In this document: positions 25,205 to 36,516 of the stretch, piece after piece | How positions within the stretch are numbered: position 1 is the first letter of the stretch | Layout of the letters: every line of letters starts with the position of its first letter | NCBI GenBank assembly: GCA_025642075.2 | Contig: JAODUO010000040.1 | Coordinates: forward strand, 315,501-379,500 | Source of the DNA: Ridgeia piscesae | Lineage: Eukaryota; Annelida; Polychaeta; Sabellida; Siboglinidae | DNA: 64,000 bases | Direction of reading: 5' to 3' | Position numbers and translations under genes: made by a program | The notes under the pieces: model-generated | Told to the model about the DNA's origin: nothing | Seen by the model: only the letters and a program-made list of their open reading frames with translations | The model's database searches: none

Positions 25205-27660
25205 AGCGACTATGCTGACAGTAGCGCCTCTGGTACGGTGTATGTGTTTGTATTCGTGTGCTCATGCTGACAGTAGCGCCTCTGGTACGATGTATGTGTT
25301 TGTATTCATGTGCTCGTGCTGACAGTAGCGCCTCTGGTACAATGTATGTGTTTGTATTCGTGTGCTCATGCTGACAGTGGCGCCTCTGGTACGGTGTATG
25401 TGTTTGTATTCGTGTGCTCGTGCTGACAGTAGCGCCTCTGGTACAATGTATGTGTTTGTACTCGTGTGCTCGTGCTGACAGTAGCGCCTCTGGTACGATG
25501 TATGTGTTTGTACTCGTGTGCTCGTGCTGACAGTAGCGCCTCTGGTACGATGTATGTGTTTGTACTCGTGTGCTCATGCTGACAGTAGCGCCTCTGGTAC
25601 GGTGTATGTGTTTGTATTCGTGTGCTCGTGCTGACAGTTGCGCCTCTGGTACAGTGTATGTGTTTGTATTCGTGTGCTCGTGCTGACAGTAGCGCCTCTG
25701 GTACAATGTATGTGTTTGTATTCGTGTGCTCGTGCTGACAATAGCGCCTCTGGTACGGTGTATGTGTTTGTATTCGTGTGCTCATGCTGACAGTAGCGCC
25801 ACTGGTACGGTGTATGTGTTTGTATTCGTGTGCTCGTGCTGACAGTAGCGCCTCTGGTACGGTATATGTGTTTGTATTCATGTGCTCGTGCTGACAGTAG
25901 CGCCTCTGGTACGGTGTATGTGTTTGTATTCGTGTGCTCGTGCTGACAGTAGCGCCTCTGGTACGGTGTATGTGTTTGTACTCGTGTGCTCGTGCTGACA
26001 GTAGCGCCTCTGGTACGGTGTATGTGTTTGTACTCGTGTGCTCGTGCTGACAGTAGCGCCTCTGGTACGGTGTATGTGTTTGTATTTGGTGTGCTCGTGC
26101 TGACAATAGCGCCTCTGGTACGGTGTATATGTTTGTATTCGTGTGCTCGATGCTGACAGTAGCGCCTCTGGTACGGTGTATGTGTTTGTATTCGTGTGCT
26201 CGTGCTGACAGTAGCGCCTCTGGTACGGTGTATGTGTTTGTATTCGTGTGCTCGTGCTGACAGTAGTGCCTCTGGTACGGTGTATGTGTTTGTATTCGTG
26301 TGCTCGTGCTGACAGTAGCGCCTCTGGTACGGTGTATGTGTTTGTATTCGTGTGCTCGTGCTGACAGTAGCGCCTCTGGTACGGTGTATGTGTTTGTATT
26401 CGTGTGCTCATGCCGACAGTAGCGCCTCTGGTACGGTGTATGTGTTTGTATTCGTGTGCTCATGCTGACAGTAGCGCCACTGGTACGGTGTATGTGTTTG
26501 TATTCATGTGCTCATGCCGACAGTAGCGCCACTGGTACGGTGTATGTGTTTGTATTCGTGTGCTCATGCCGACAGTAGCACCTCAGGTACGGTGTATGTG
26601 TTTGTATTCGTGTGCTCATGCTGACAGTAGCGCCTCTGGTACGGTGTATGTGTTTGTATTCGTGTGCTCATGCTGACAGTAGCGCCTCTGGTACGATGTA
26701 TGTGTTTGTATTCGTGTGCTCATGCTGACAGTAGCGCCACTGGTACAGTGTATGTGTTTGTATTCGTGTGCTCGTGCTGACAGTAGCGCCTCTGGTACGG
26801 TGTATGTGTTTGTATTCGTGTGCTCGTGCTGACAGTAGCGCCTCTGGTACGGTGTATGTGTTTGTATTCGTGTGCTCGTGCTGACAGTAGCGCCTCTGGT
26901 ACGGTGTATGTGTTTGTATTCGTGTGCTCATGCTGACAGTAGCGCCTCTGGTACGGTGTATGTGTTTGTATTCGTGTGCTCGTGCTGACAGTAGCGCCTC
27001 TGGTACGATGTATGTGTTTGTATTCATGTGCTCATGCCGACAGTAGCGCCTCTGGTACGATGTATGTGTTTGTATTCGTGTGCTCATGCCGACAGTAGCG
27101 CCTCTGGTACGGTGTATGTGTTTGTATTCGTGTGCTCGTGCTGACAGTAGCGCCTCTGGTACGGTGTATGTGTTTGTATTCGTGTGCTCATGCTGACAGT
27201 GGCGCCTCTGGTACGGTGTATGTGTTTGTATTCGTGTGCTCATGCTGACAGTAGCGCCACTGGTACGGTGTATGTGTTTGTATTCGTGTGCTCATGCTGA
27301 CAGTAGCGCCTCTGGTACGGTGTATGTGTTTGTATTCGTGTGCTCATGCTGACAGTAGCGCCTCTGGTACGGTGTATGTGTTTGTATTCGTGTGCTCATG
27401 CTGACAGTGGCGCCTCTGGTACGGTGTATGTGTTTGTATTCGTGTGCTCATGCTGACAGTAGTGCCTCTGGTACGGTGTATGTGTTTGTATTCGTGTGCT
27501 CATGCTGACAGTGGCGCCTCTGGTACGGTGTATGTGTTTGTATTCGTGTGCACGTGCTGACAGTAGCACCTCTGGTACAATGTATGTGTTTGTATTCGTG
27601 TGCTCATGCTGACAGTAGCGCCTCAGGTACGGCGTATGTGTTTGTATTCATGTGCTCTTA
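25205..27660. repeat. 52-bp minisatellite, about 47 copies
   Basis: The unit begins GCTGACAGTAGCGCCTCTGG, followed by TACGGTGTATGTGTTTGTAT and TCGTGTGCTCGT. Copies differ at a few fixed sites (CGTGCTG or CATGCTG, ACGGTG or ACAATG or ACGATG, CCTCT or CCACT), and blocks of similar variants cluster, indicating higher-order amplification. Single-base insertions occur near 26095 and 26150. On the minus strand the 52-mer has no stop in any frame, giving open frames up to 365 codons made of HTNTNTYTVPEALLSA-like units. These reflect unit composition and should not be taken as a protein without expression data. Confidence 0.97.
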
Positions 27661-28086
27661 TTACTCTAATGTTTTCCGTTTAGTAAAAACTTGAAAAACT
27701 GTCTTCCATAAGATGTCTATGGGCAAAATATCTAATACGTAACCCGTCGAGCGTGTTTAAAAAAACTGTTTACAATAGCATAACTAGACCAGCAAAATGC
27801 AAATTTCAGCTTTTGTAAGTAATAAAATATAATCATTGACATCAATGTCAGCAAACCATGATTGGTTCACCGACAAGTCTATATACATAAAGTAGGCCTA
27901 CTCTACTATTACTAAACAAAAACAAAAACAAAACAAAACAGAGACTCATTTATTGTCTGACATGCCGTGATGTGCGCACTAAAAGATTCACCAACAGTTC
28001 TCTCCATGCTTTGATGAAGATGAATAACAACAACTTCACGAGTGAGTAATAGCCAAATAGGAAAATCCTGAACTGAACTGAAGTCG
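27661..28086. other. No feature seen between arrays
   Basis: AT-rich; contains an (AAAAC)n stretch at 27913-27940 only. Confidence 0.4.
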
Positions 28087-28492
28087 CCATAGCCATGAGT
28101 GTAACATAGCCATGAGTGTAACATAGTCATGGGTGTAACATAGCCATGGGTGTAACATTATAGTCATGAGTGTAACATAGCCATGAGTGTAACATAGCCA
28201 TGAGTGTAACATAGCCATGGGTGTAACATAGCCATGGGTGTAACATTATAGTCATGAGTGTAACATAGCCATGAGTGTAACATAGCCATGAGTGTAACAT
28301 AGTCATGGGTGTAACATAGTCATGAGTGTAACATAGCCATGGGTGTAACATAGCCATGAGTGTAACATAGCCATGGGTGTAACATAGCCATGAGTGTAAC
28401 ATAGCCATGGGTGTAACATAGCCATGGGTGTAACATTATAGTCATGGGTGTAACATAGTCATGAGTGTAACATAGCCATGGGTGTAACATAA
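28087..28492. repeat. 17-bp minisatellite, about 23 copies
   Basis: The unit is CATAGCCATGAGTGTAA, alternating with CATAGCCATGGGTGTAA. A 20-bp variant (CATTATAGTCATGAGTGTAA) recurs several times, suggesting block duplication. Confidence 0.95.
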
Positions 28493-28980
28493 GGCGGACA
28501 CATACAAACGTGACATCAGCGTGTATGTGCGGTTGGCACCTGCGTTCAATTTTTTTATGATAACGAATTATTAAGACTGCCCATGCCATGGCATTTGAAG
28601 AAAAAATTTCTTCTTCAAAATAACATGTTTGTGTACAAATGGACGCACAGGTATACGCCCTAATAACGTTTGTATTTTAAAATTGTAAATGATGTAAAAC
28701 AGGATATTGCGTCGAGGAAAGTCTCGTTGTTGATTCACTGGATGTTTATTGTATTTAAAAATAGACAATCACTGAATCATAGAAAGCGATTTTCCTATCA
28801 ATACCCAAGGTCGCTGGCTGGTCGGCCCTCAATCCGCATTTCCAGGAATTACCGAAAGCGAAGTTGGCCTGGTTCAGAGAATCAACAACAAACGGGACAA
28901 ATGATTCCACGTGGGAGAGTGGAGAGATATTAGGGTCGGAGGAAGAGCAGTATAGTAGCCTAGGTGTTAATCATTCTGGA
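28493..28980. other. No gene seen
   Basis: Small open frames only (28571-28768 minus, 28670-28933 plus) with no recognisable domain. Confidence 0.4.
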
Positions 28981-28994
28981 GCAGCTCTCGAGGA

Positions 28995-29105
28995 TGTGTA
29001 GTGCGAGCGTGCGTGCGTGAGGGCGTGCGTGCGTACGGGCGGGGGTGCGGGCGTGCGGGTGGGCGTGCGGACGTGCGGGCGGTCGTGCGTGCGGGCGTAT
29101 ACACG
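28995..29105. repeat. GC-rich (GTGC GGGC)n simple repeat
   Basis: Short GCGTGCGG and GCGGGCGT words repeat over about 100 bp; G on the plus strand strongly exceeds C. Confidence 0.85.
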
Positions 29106-29299
29106 TACACATACTATATGCTTCTCCTTGCGAAATAATGGTCGATCCAATGCATATAGCCATATGGCTAATCATTGCCTTGGTAACAACTGGTTGTAAC
29201 GGTAGCTAGCTGTGTATAGCTAATTAAAAGTTGTTGCTATATGAGATGTGGTTAATTTTTACGGTTAGGCGCAATGATTTCGCAGTCGTGTGGAAGCTA

Positions 29300-31245
29300 G
29301 TGTGGTGTGGTGCCAAGTATCGTGCTTATTTGTATAATAACAATAATAAGTGTCTTCCGCCGTCGTGGCAGCCAGGTTGCGCGAGCAACCCGGTCCTAAG
29401 ATAGTCCCGCTTAACCGACTGTCGATCGGCTGCGGAACTACGCCGAGAAGACAGTCTGGAGAGTCTCCCGGCTTTTGAATATTTATCCGCGTGATCTATA
29501 CAATGCTGCCACCATACGGACACTGGTTAATCCTGCCGTAATTTCTATTTTTATAAACAACTGCAAATTTCTATTTATTTTGTGTTAATATAAGTTTAAT
29601 TTTGAATAGTTTTTATAATAGGAATGCATTCAGTTTGTTAAAAAGGTATCCTTATTTAATTTGTATGTTATCCGTGTGGGCCGTGTGGGGCTAAACAATG
29701 CTGTCACCTCACGGATACTGGTTAATCCTGCCGTAACTCTTATTTTATAAACAACTGTAACTTAGAATTTTTACTTATTTTTGTGTTAATGAAATTCAAT
29801 GTTGAATATTTTTCATAGGATATCATTATCTTGAAAAAGTATATCGTTATTTTAATTTTTATTTCATAGTTGGCCTGAGACCCGATCAGCGTCTCTACTC
29901 TAATCTCGGGTAAGGCCGCCCTGGGGGCTTAAAAGTGCTGCCACCTCACGGAGCCTGGATAACCGAGGCTAGTCCTACGACTGCTTACACCGATTCTCTA
30001 TGATTGTTTTTGTGTAATATACGCCGTCCAGTTCTGTTTAATGCGATTCGGCGCAGTTTTCCATGTCAGGCTTGGTCTTTAGGCGCATGCTGATCTGCTG
30101 CACGTCGGTGTCAAGCGTCCTGGGCAGGGTGGTTCTGGGAAAATAGGCTGACATTTTCTGGTTTGCCGGCGCTTTCTCGTCCAAACGTAGGACATGACCA
30201 AATAGCCGCCATATCGCATGTCCATCACGTCTGTGCTTATTTCACGGCACTCGCACCGTTCACACAAGTTTGAGTTGCTAATTCTCTGTAGCCATTTTAT
30301 CCCGATGAGAAGACGGAGTTGTTTCCGGTGGAAGGCATTCAGTTTGTCTGTTTCTGACCCCGTCAGGCCCCATGTACCAGCGTTGTATAGGAGCACTGGC
30401 CGCACGAATGCGTTATATAAACGCAATCGCAGTCGCTCGCTGACGTGTTGTCTTCGCAGCCAAAGGGACCACATGGAACGGAAAGCGGTAACCGCAAGCA
30501 TTTTTCGGCGAGACAAGTCCTCAACGTTTCCGAGCAGGGATCCAAGTTTATTTGTCGTCCTCCATTTTTCTGCAACACAGTCGATTTTACGTTTGATGTT
30601 TGTGCGCTCTGTTTTGTCGACATTGTCCTACATGAACCACTCGCCCAGTGCAGCTGGCGCGCATCTCATTGACTTTGCTCAGGTACTAGCTCATGATCGG
30701 TTGAGATGAAATCAGTGTCGTCTGCATATTGCTTCGCAGTGTAAGTTAATGTCGGCTGGTGGTCGGCGTGGGAGACATCCGCGCAAAGTTCGAAGAGCTG
30801 CTTCTATAGGTACACTGTGAAGAGTACTGGCGATAGAGAATCCCCTTGTGGAGTGCTCATTGTTGTGTTAAACGGGGCAGACAGCGCGTCATCAACCCTA
30901 ACGGTGATGTTTGTCTCCGACAGCAGCTGAAGCCTTATGGCTCGGACGTTGTCTGTATCAAGGAACGAATGCAATACGCTCAGGAGTTTCTCTCGAGTAC
31001 CCCTGTGCCTACGTGCAGTGCCTAATGTTTCTTGAAAACGTCGTTAAACGCGTCGGCGATGAGTCTGGAAAGTTCGGCAGGTGCGTACTTCAGGTTCTCC
31101 TGGAATCGAGTCGTATCCGCAAGCCCGGTTGTTATTGAGCCTCGCGAATGCCGTTACTACTTCTGTTCTTGTAGAATATGTGGATGAAAACATCACTGGT
31201 GAGTACTTGTCAGAAAATAAACATATCATCTCTGCATATTGCACA
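29300..31245 (-). mobile_element. Non-LTR retrotransposon relic with reverse transcriptase and repeated 3' UTR
   Basis: In minus-strand order the frames show TEVVTAFARLNNNRACGYDS (31.2 kb, RT start), STPQGDSLSPVLFTVYL (30.8 kb), AKQYADDTDFIS with the catalytic YADD (30.7 kb), and then RLRLRLYNAFVRPVLLYN and HRKQLRLLIGIKW (30.3-30.4 kb). Several stops and frameshifts break the ORF. The 3' part (29480-29950) holds two or three related modules of about 190 bp, each starting near ATGCTGCCACC and containing GGTTAATCCTGCCGTAA. The copy ends at 29330-29350 in an AT-rich simple tail. The copy is dead; the clade is not assigned. Confidence 0.87.
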
Positions 31246-31489
31246 GAATGAATCACTACAAAAACAAACAAAGAAATAAACTTTTAATGCCAACAATGAG
31301 ATGTTATCTGTTGTGTTTTCCACCATTATCTATTACTTTATTCACTAACTTAGCCAACTTTCTTTCAAACACATTAATTAAACCTGTCCCTTTGCAATGT
31401 TAGTGAATTAATCAAATTATTCACTTGAAGTCACTCTCTGAATCTAACATCAAAGTAGTTTTAAGTTGAATGTTCTATAATTCAATACC

Positions 31490-31885
31490 ATCTTTATGCA
31501 GATGACGCCCAACTGTTGGTTGATCTGAGTGGAGTGTGGGATATGGAAGCTGCCGATGCAGTTGGTCGAATTGAAGAAGTCAGACAGTGGATGTAAGACC
31601 TCAATCTCCTGCTGAACGAAAACAAAACCGAAGTTACTGTCATCACTGCAGAAGTGACATTATATGCCATCAACGACAATCTGGGATTATGATCGACAGC
31701 GGGCCTGTATTGATCAAGTTGCACTGGCTTCCGGTTTGTTGGCGTGTCCAGTATAAACTACAGGTCCTTGTGTTTTCTGCCTTGCATGGACTCGCACCAG
31801 GATACATTCACTATAATATTGTGACGCACTCTGATGCACATCAAATTGTGTTTGTAGTGATAACATGTACACTACCATTGAAGTG
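31490..31885 (+). mobile_element. CR1/L2-type LINE reverse transcriptase fragment (plus)
   Basis: The translation shows LYADDAQLLVDLSG, EEVRQWM then a stop, DLNLLLNENKTEV, then, after a gap, LIKLHWLPVCWRVQYKLQVL and ALHGLAPGYI. These two blocks belong to the RT palm/thumb and the C-terminal domain of CR1/L2 ORF2; the sequence between them has been lost. AATAAA words at about 32908 may mark the original 3' end. Confidence 0.83.
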
Positions 31886-33204
31886 ATGAGAGTGATGATG
31901 CCAGGAAATAATAAGTAATTATATTGGTCTAGTGAGTGATAGTTGAGAAGTGAAAGTTGCATATGTACTTGACATGAAACAGTTGGTGGGTTCTCTTCCA
32001 TCACATCAGTGATGACACAGATGACACATTGTACTTGACGACAAAGAAGAATGTCTGGCTGTTTGATGTCACCACCGATTCTTTGGAGCACCGAGACCTT
32101 CCAACAAATGTCACAACATCGTGATATCTCTGCTGGAGTGACTTATGTTCTACAACTCAACTGTGGTGCCTGTGAGCTAGCCTCAGATGGAGCCTAAAAG
32201 TGACTCCAAGAAATACAAGGGTGTCTGGTCACCATGCATGGCACCACTAGACATGTACACAGTAATGCAGTGTGTAGAATGTCTGCACATTGTTTTGTAC
32301 ATAAATTGCAGCATGGCTGAATGCTTCCACGAGAAGTTGAGAAGGTGCTTGATTGGACAGGTAAAACACCTTGAACAGTCCTAACGAATGGAGATTGCAT
32401 TCTACAAGAACTTCTATACCTTTTATAAGGCTGGTGCTTAAACAATTGCTCTCTGACGAAATCATCCCACTGTAAAAGGGTACTGAACCAGATATTAAAA
32501 TTAATACATATGTACATATCTCAGGAACAATTTGTTGATATCGTATGATGGGAATGCAGGAAATAGGGTAATGGAAGCAAAGGTGATCACTTGTTTGCCA
32601 GACTCATATTCTCCTATGCTCAGGCAGTGTTAAAGCTATACTTGGTGTGATCTCACAGCACAATCTTTATTCCATTATAATAACATTGCTTAGAAATCAT
32701 ACTTTTATTAATTATTGTTTGGTTTTTATTATTCACAAGGACTGAGTTAATTGTCTTGCCTGATTTGATCTGTTATTATACTAATTATTTATGATATGGC
32801 TGCTATGACATGTACATAATTGTTAAGCAGCTTAAGATTTTATTCTCATGTTGATGTTATTACGTGTGTTATTATGGAACCATCCTTGTATATAGGGACT
32901 GAGACTGAAATAAACTAATCTTATATAAGATACTGTCTTAAAGTAGCTACTAGACATTTTTTATTGGGATGGATTGATTAAAAATATACTAAGTTAACAC
33001 GAATGTTTTAATTTTAGTATTAGCGTATTGGGTTTAGGGTTAAGTTAAGTTATATTCGATTAGATTCAGTTAGATTGAAAGTACTACAAGACTGATATCA
33101 GGCGTTTACATGCATTTGGACGTGGAGGTGTAGCAAATAGCCACCTCTTGTCAGAAAGCAACAGTAACGATACACCGAAGCACACGAACACGTGATTTAG
33201 TAGG
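31886..33204. other. Unassigned stretch, possibly LINE 3' region
   Basis: Contains a short copy of the dispersed repeat at 32365-32405 and an AATAAA-bearing segment at about 32905. No gene is recognised. Confidence 0.35.

Positions 33205-33272
<68 letters not shown>
33205..33272. repeat. (TA)n microsatellite
   Basis: TA dinucleotides interrupted once by ATGTAT near 33231. Confidence 0.95.
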
Positions 33273-33689
33273 AGCAATAAAATCACTTCAATTACAATAA
33301 CATGTAGAATATAACTTGTTACTGTGCAAGGTCGCATATGTAAACAGTCGCATATGTAAAATGTGATCTGATTTAACAGTTGTTGTGAATATGTTGATAA
33401 TTAGACATAGTCTACCAGGGGAAGTCCGATTCGCAAAGGTGATACATGGGACAAATACAAAAAGTGCATTTCTTAGGCGGTTTAATGCCCTCTACACATA
33501 TCATATGTTAAACCATATGAATGCCCACACCTCGATCCTACCCCAATAAGTCCTGTCGTAGAATTACCAAGCGTGAAACAAATGTCAAATAACTGCAGTC
33601 AGGTTGTGCGTGTTTTCAAAATGTCTTAATAATAAAATTATAACTATTGTGGGATATCTACTTCATTTATTTACAAAATGGCCTCGTCA

Positions 33690-33970
33690 CATATATTTAG
33701 AATGCTTATATTTTCTCCCCGTCACACTGAGGTAAGAGGTAACGCATCCCAAAGACTGTACTTCCTGCGCCAACTAAAGAAGTTCGGACTGAGGAGGGAG
33801 ATTCTTGTTCAGTTCTATTGTTCTTCTATTGATTGAGAGTATTCCTGTATTCTCAATATGTGTGAGGTTCGGCGGCATCAGCCGGTGCCAGTGGAGCAGG
33901 CTTGCTACGCAGCGTGGTGAAAAAGCTTCAAAAATGTTCAGCAGTGCATTCACCCTTAATTCTATCACCA

Positions 33971-34027
<57 letters not shown>

Positions 34028-34205
34028 TATATATAACAACGACAGATCAAAAAAGAGCTGGCAATGTTATCTCAGACTAAACTCACCCCGCTCTGTACGA
34101 GTTATTATCGTCAGGCAAACGTTTTAGAAGCATCGGTATAAAAACAAATCGCTTTCGAAATAATGTTTATCCCCGTGCCGTAGCAGCCTTATCAGTATTT
34201 TTTAT
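33690..34205 (+). mobile_element. LINE ORF2 C-terminal relic split by a (TA)n tract
   Basis: SQRLYFLRQLKKFGLRREIL and VQFYCSSIESVFLYS precede a (TA)n tract at 33970-34035. THPLYELLSSGKRFRSIGIK and TNRFRNNVYPRAVAAL follow it. These are the conserved C-terminal blocks of CR1/Rex-like non-LTR elements. There are stops and frameshifts throughout. Confidence 0.82.
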
Positions 34206-34458
34206 TTATTATATCAAAATAAAAAAATAAAATTATCATTTTAAAGAACATTATCATCATCATTGTGCAGCCATAGTGTCCCGTGGTTGAGCGAATGCCT
34301 CAGCATGCTCCTTCCAAAAATGAAATATGACAAATATTATATAAATTATATTTGTCATATTTTATTTTTATTGTATGTAGGCACTACGTGACTCAACGCT
34401 AGAACACATTCCTTTTAACATGATATGAATTTGCATGTTGATAATGGCAAATAATGCT

Positions 34459-34510
<52 letters not shown>

Positions 34511-35090
34511 CAGCTGCCTCCAGCCGTGTGGGTCTTGCGGGCCCGATTCAACAGCAAATGGAATTTAGGCCCATTGTAAATACTATCAATAGCACGCTTT
34601 GCTAAGGGTGCTTTACTAGAAGTCGACGTAAGATTAATTAATTTGGCGTAAGTTAGACTTACATTCGCCGGGCTTAATTGCGCTAATTTATGGTGTCTAT
34701 TATCGTCAACCGGCAGACTGAAATACTGATCGATCCCTGCGCGCTGTGGATTTCCAGAAAATTGCAATCAACAGGGATCAGCCGTCTACTTGGAATCCGG
34801 TTACCGCAACCCCACCGCATCCCGAGGCCCAGCATCATGTTTTTACTTGCGTTCTTCGCCGGTATCTGACAACAGCACAACTCACACAAAGGTAAGTAGA
34901 GTTGATCCACGTAATGAGACGATCTGTGCCTATTGTTTGCGTATGTGACACTTAAGTCTTAACGACACAGGCTAATTTTAGCAGCGTAGGTAACTTCCGT
35001 ATGCAGTAGCTCTGGCCTGTATACCACTGCCGCTGGCCTGACGACACACTGCGGCCACGGTATTTTTCATTTGACTAACGTACGTAGACC
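34206..35090. other. Unassigned stretch upstream of ePHD gene A
   Basis: A (TA)n tract lies at 34463-34507. Minus-strand open frames at 34510-34910 (for example LAQLSPANVSLTYAKLINLT) are not recognised. A strong plus-strand donor, CAAAG|GTAAGT at about 34890, could end a 5' non-coding exon of gene A, since gene A's start exon has an upstream acceptor; this link is speculative. Confidence 0.3.
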
Positions 35091-35093
35091 TAG

Positions 35094-35168
<75 letters not shown>

Positions 35169-35198
35169 AGCCATACCCATAGCCATAGCCATAGCCTT
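35091..35198. repeat. (GGGCAT)n hexanucleotide repeat with a complementary tail
   Basis: About twelve GGGCAT units (to 35167) are followed by ATAGCCATACCCATAGCCAT-type repeats whose sequence is partly complementary, so the strand can fold back on itself. Confidence 0.92.
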
Positions 35199-35996
35199 GC
35201 TATTGTCTAGTATTTAGTCAAACTACGGGACCGTTGGCCTATGGGTAAGTAGGTCAAACATGCTATGCCTATGGCATACACGTTCTATAGAGCACGCGAC
35301 CTCTGATTCACTGAAGCAATGGTAACACACACAGCTCAGTGTATCAGTGTATCAAATAACACTTGACAAGTTGCTTTTAATATCCGTAAGGTGGCATCAC
35401 ATGTTGGCTCCAAGTTATTTGTGAAGCGAAATGTATTATTTAATTAGATTTTTTAAACCCTCTTGTAACATTTTGCAATGCTAGTCTATAGACGCCCAAA
35501 ATACGGCAAAATTAGAACAAAAGAACAAAATACGGCAAAATTATTATGTCCGTAATAATGGTGTATGGAGTCTTTCTTTAAAAACGAAGATATTTTAAGG
35601 GGGAAATATACACTATAATATATGTATATATATAATGTATATATATATATATATATATATATATTACACCCACACCCACACACCCACACACACACAATTA
35701 TATATTATATATAATTTTATGTATCGGCGTTGATTTGTAATTTGCGTGTAGTATTGGCCATGGGTGCTATCGCGGTCGCATGCACCGGATTGTCGACTGG
35801 TGCGTCAGTCCGACTTTTATGCCTAAGTTATCAGTGTTGAAGTTACTGCAAGCTCCAACTATTATACCCAAACACACAACAAGATTTATGCTTTTGTTTG
35901 CACATAACAGTAATTATTGCTACCGGTCTTATTTTACAGCTGGTCGTACTCCATAAGCCTCCTTGTTGTACGTGTGTATGTCGCTAGATCAGTGAC

Positions 35997-36455
35997 ATGA
36001 ACGGGGATTCGGCGAGTGCCAAGGGGCGGAGGTGCGGCCTGTGTAGGCGAGGTGTCAAGTTCACGCACACATGCGGACGACTCTGGATCGAGGACGACTG
36101 CATAGCACATCACAGATGTATGGTACGTGAAACACGCACATGTTAAGTGAGCCACGCTAATGGTAAGTGACTCACGCAAATGGAAATTGAACCACGCAGA
36201 TAAGTGACCAACGCAAATGTTAAGTGCACCAATCAAACGAAAGAATTAACGAATTACGCTTAAATGACTAAAACGATCAATGACCTACACAATATGGTTA
36301 TAATTATGTCATCAGGGCATTGGCAAGATGAAACCCTACTATACCCCTACTCTACAGTTACGGTTCCACGGTGTCGTGTTGTTGATTGCAGATTGTTGTT
36401 ATATCACCAACGCAGGTGTACTTGCACTTGCTATGATACAGCCTAATGTATTATG

Positions 36456-36516
<61 letters not shown>

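Noticed and set aside
25366..26463. 365-codon minus-strand open frame
   Set aside because: It lies wholly inside the 52-bp minisatellite; open length follows from the unit sequence. Kept only as a finding to test, not called as a gene.
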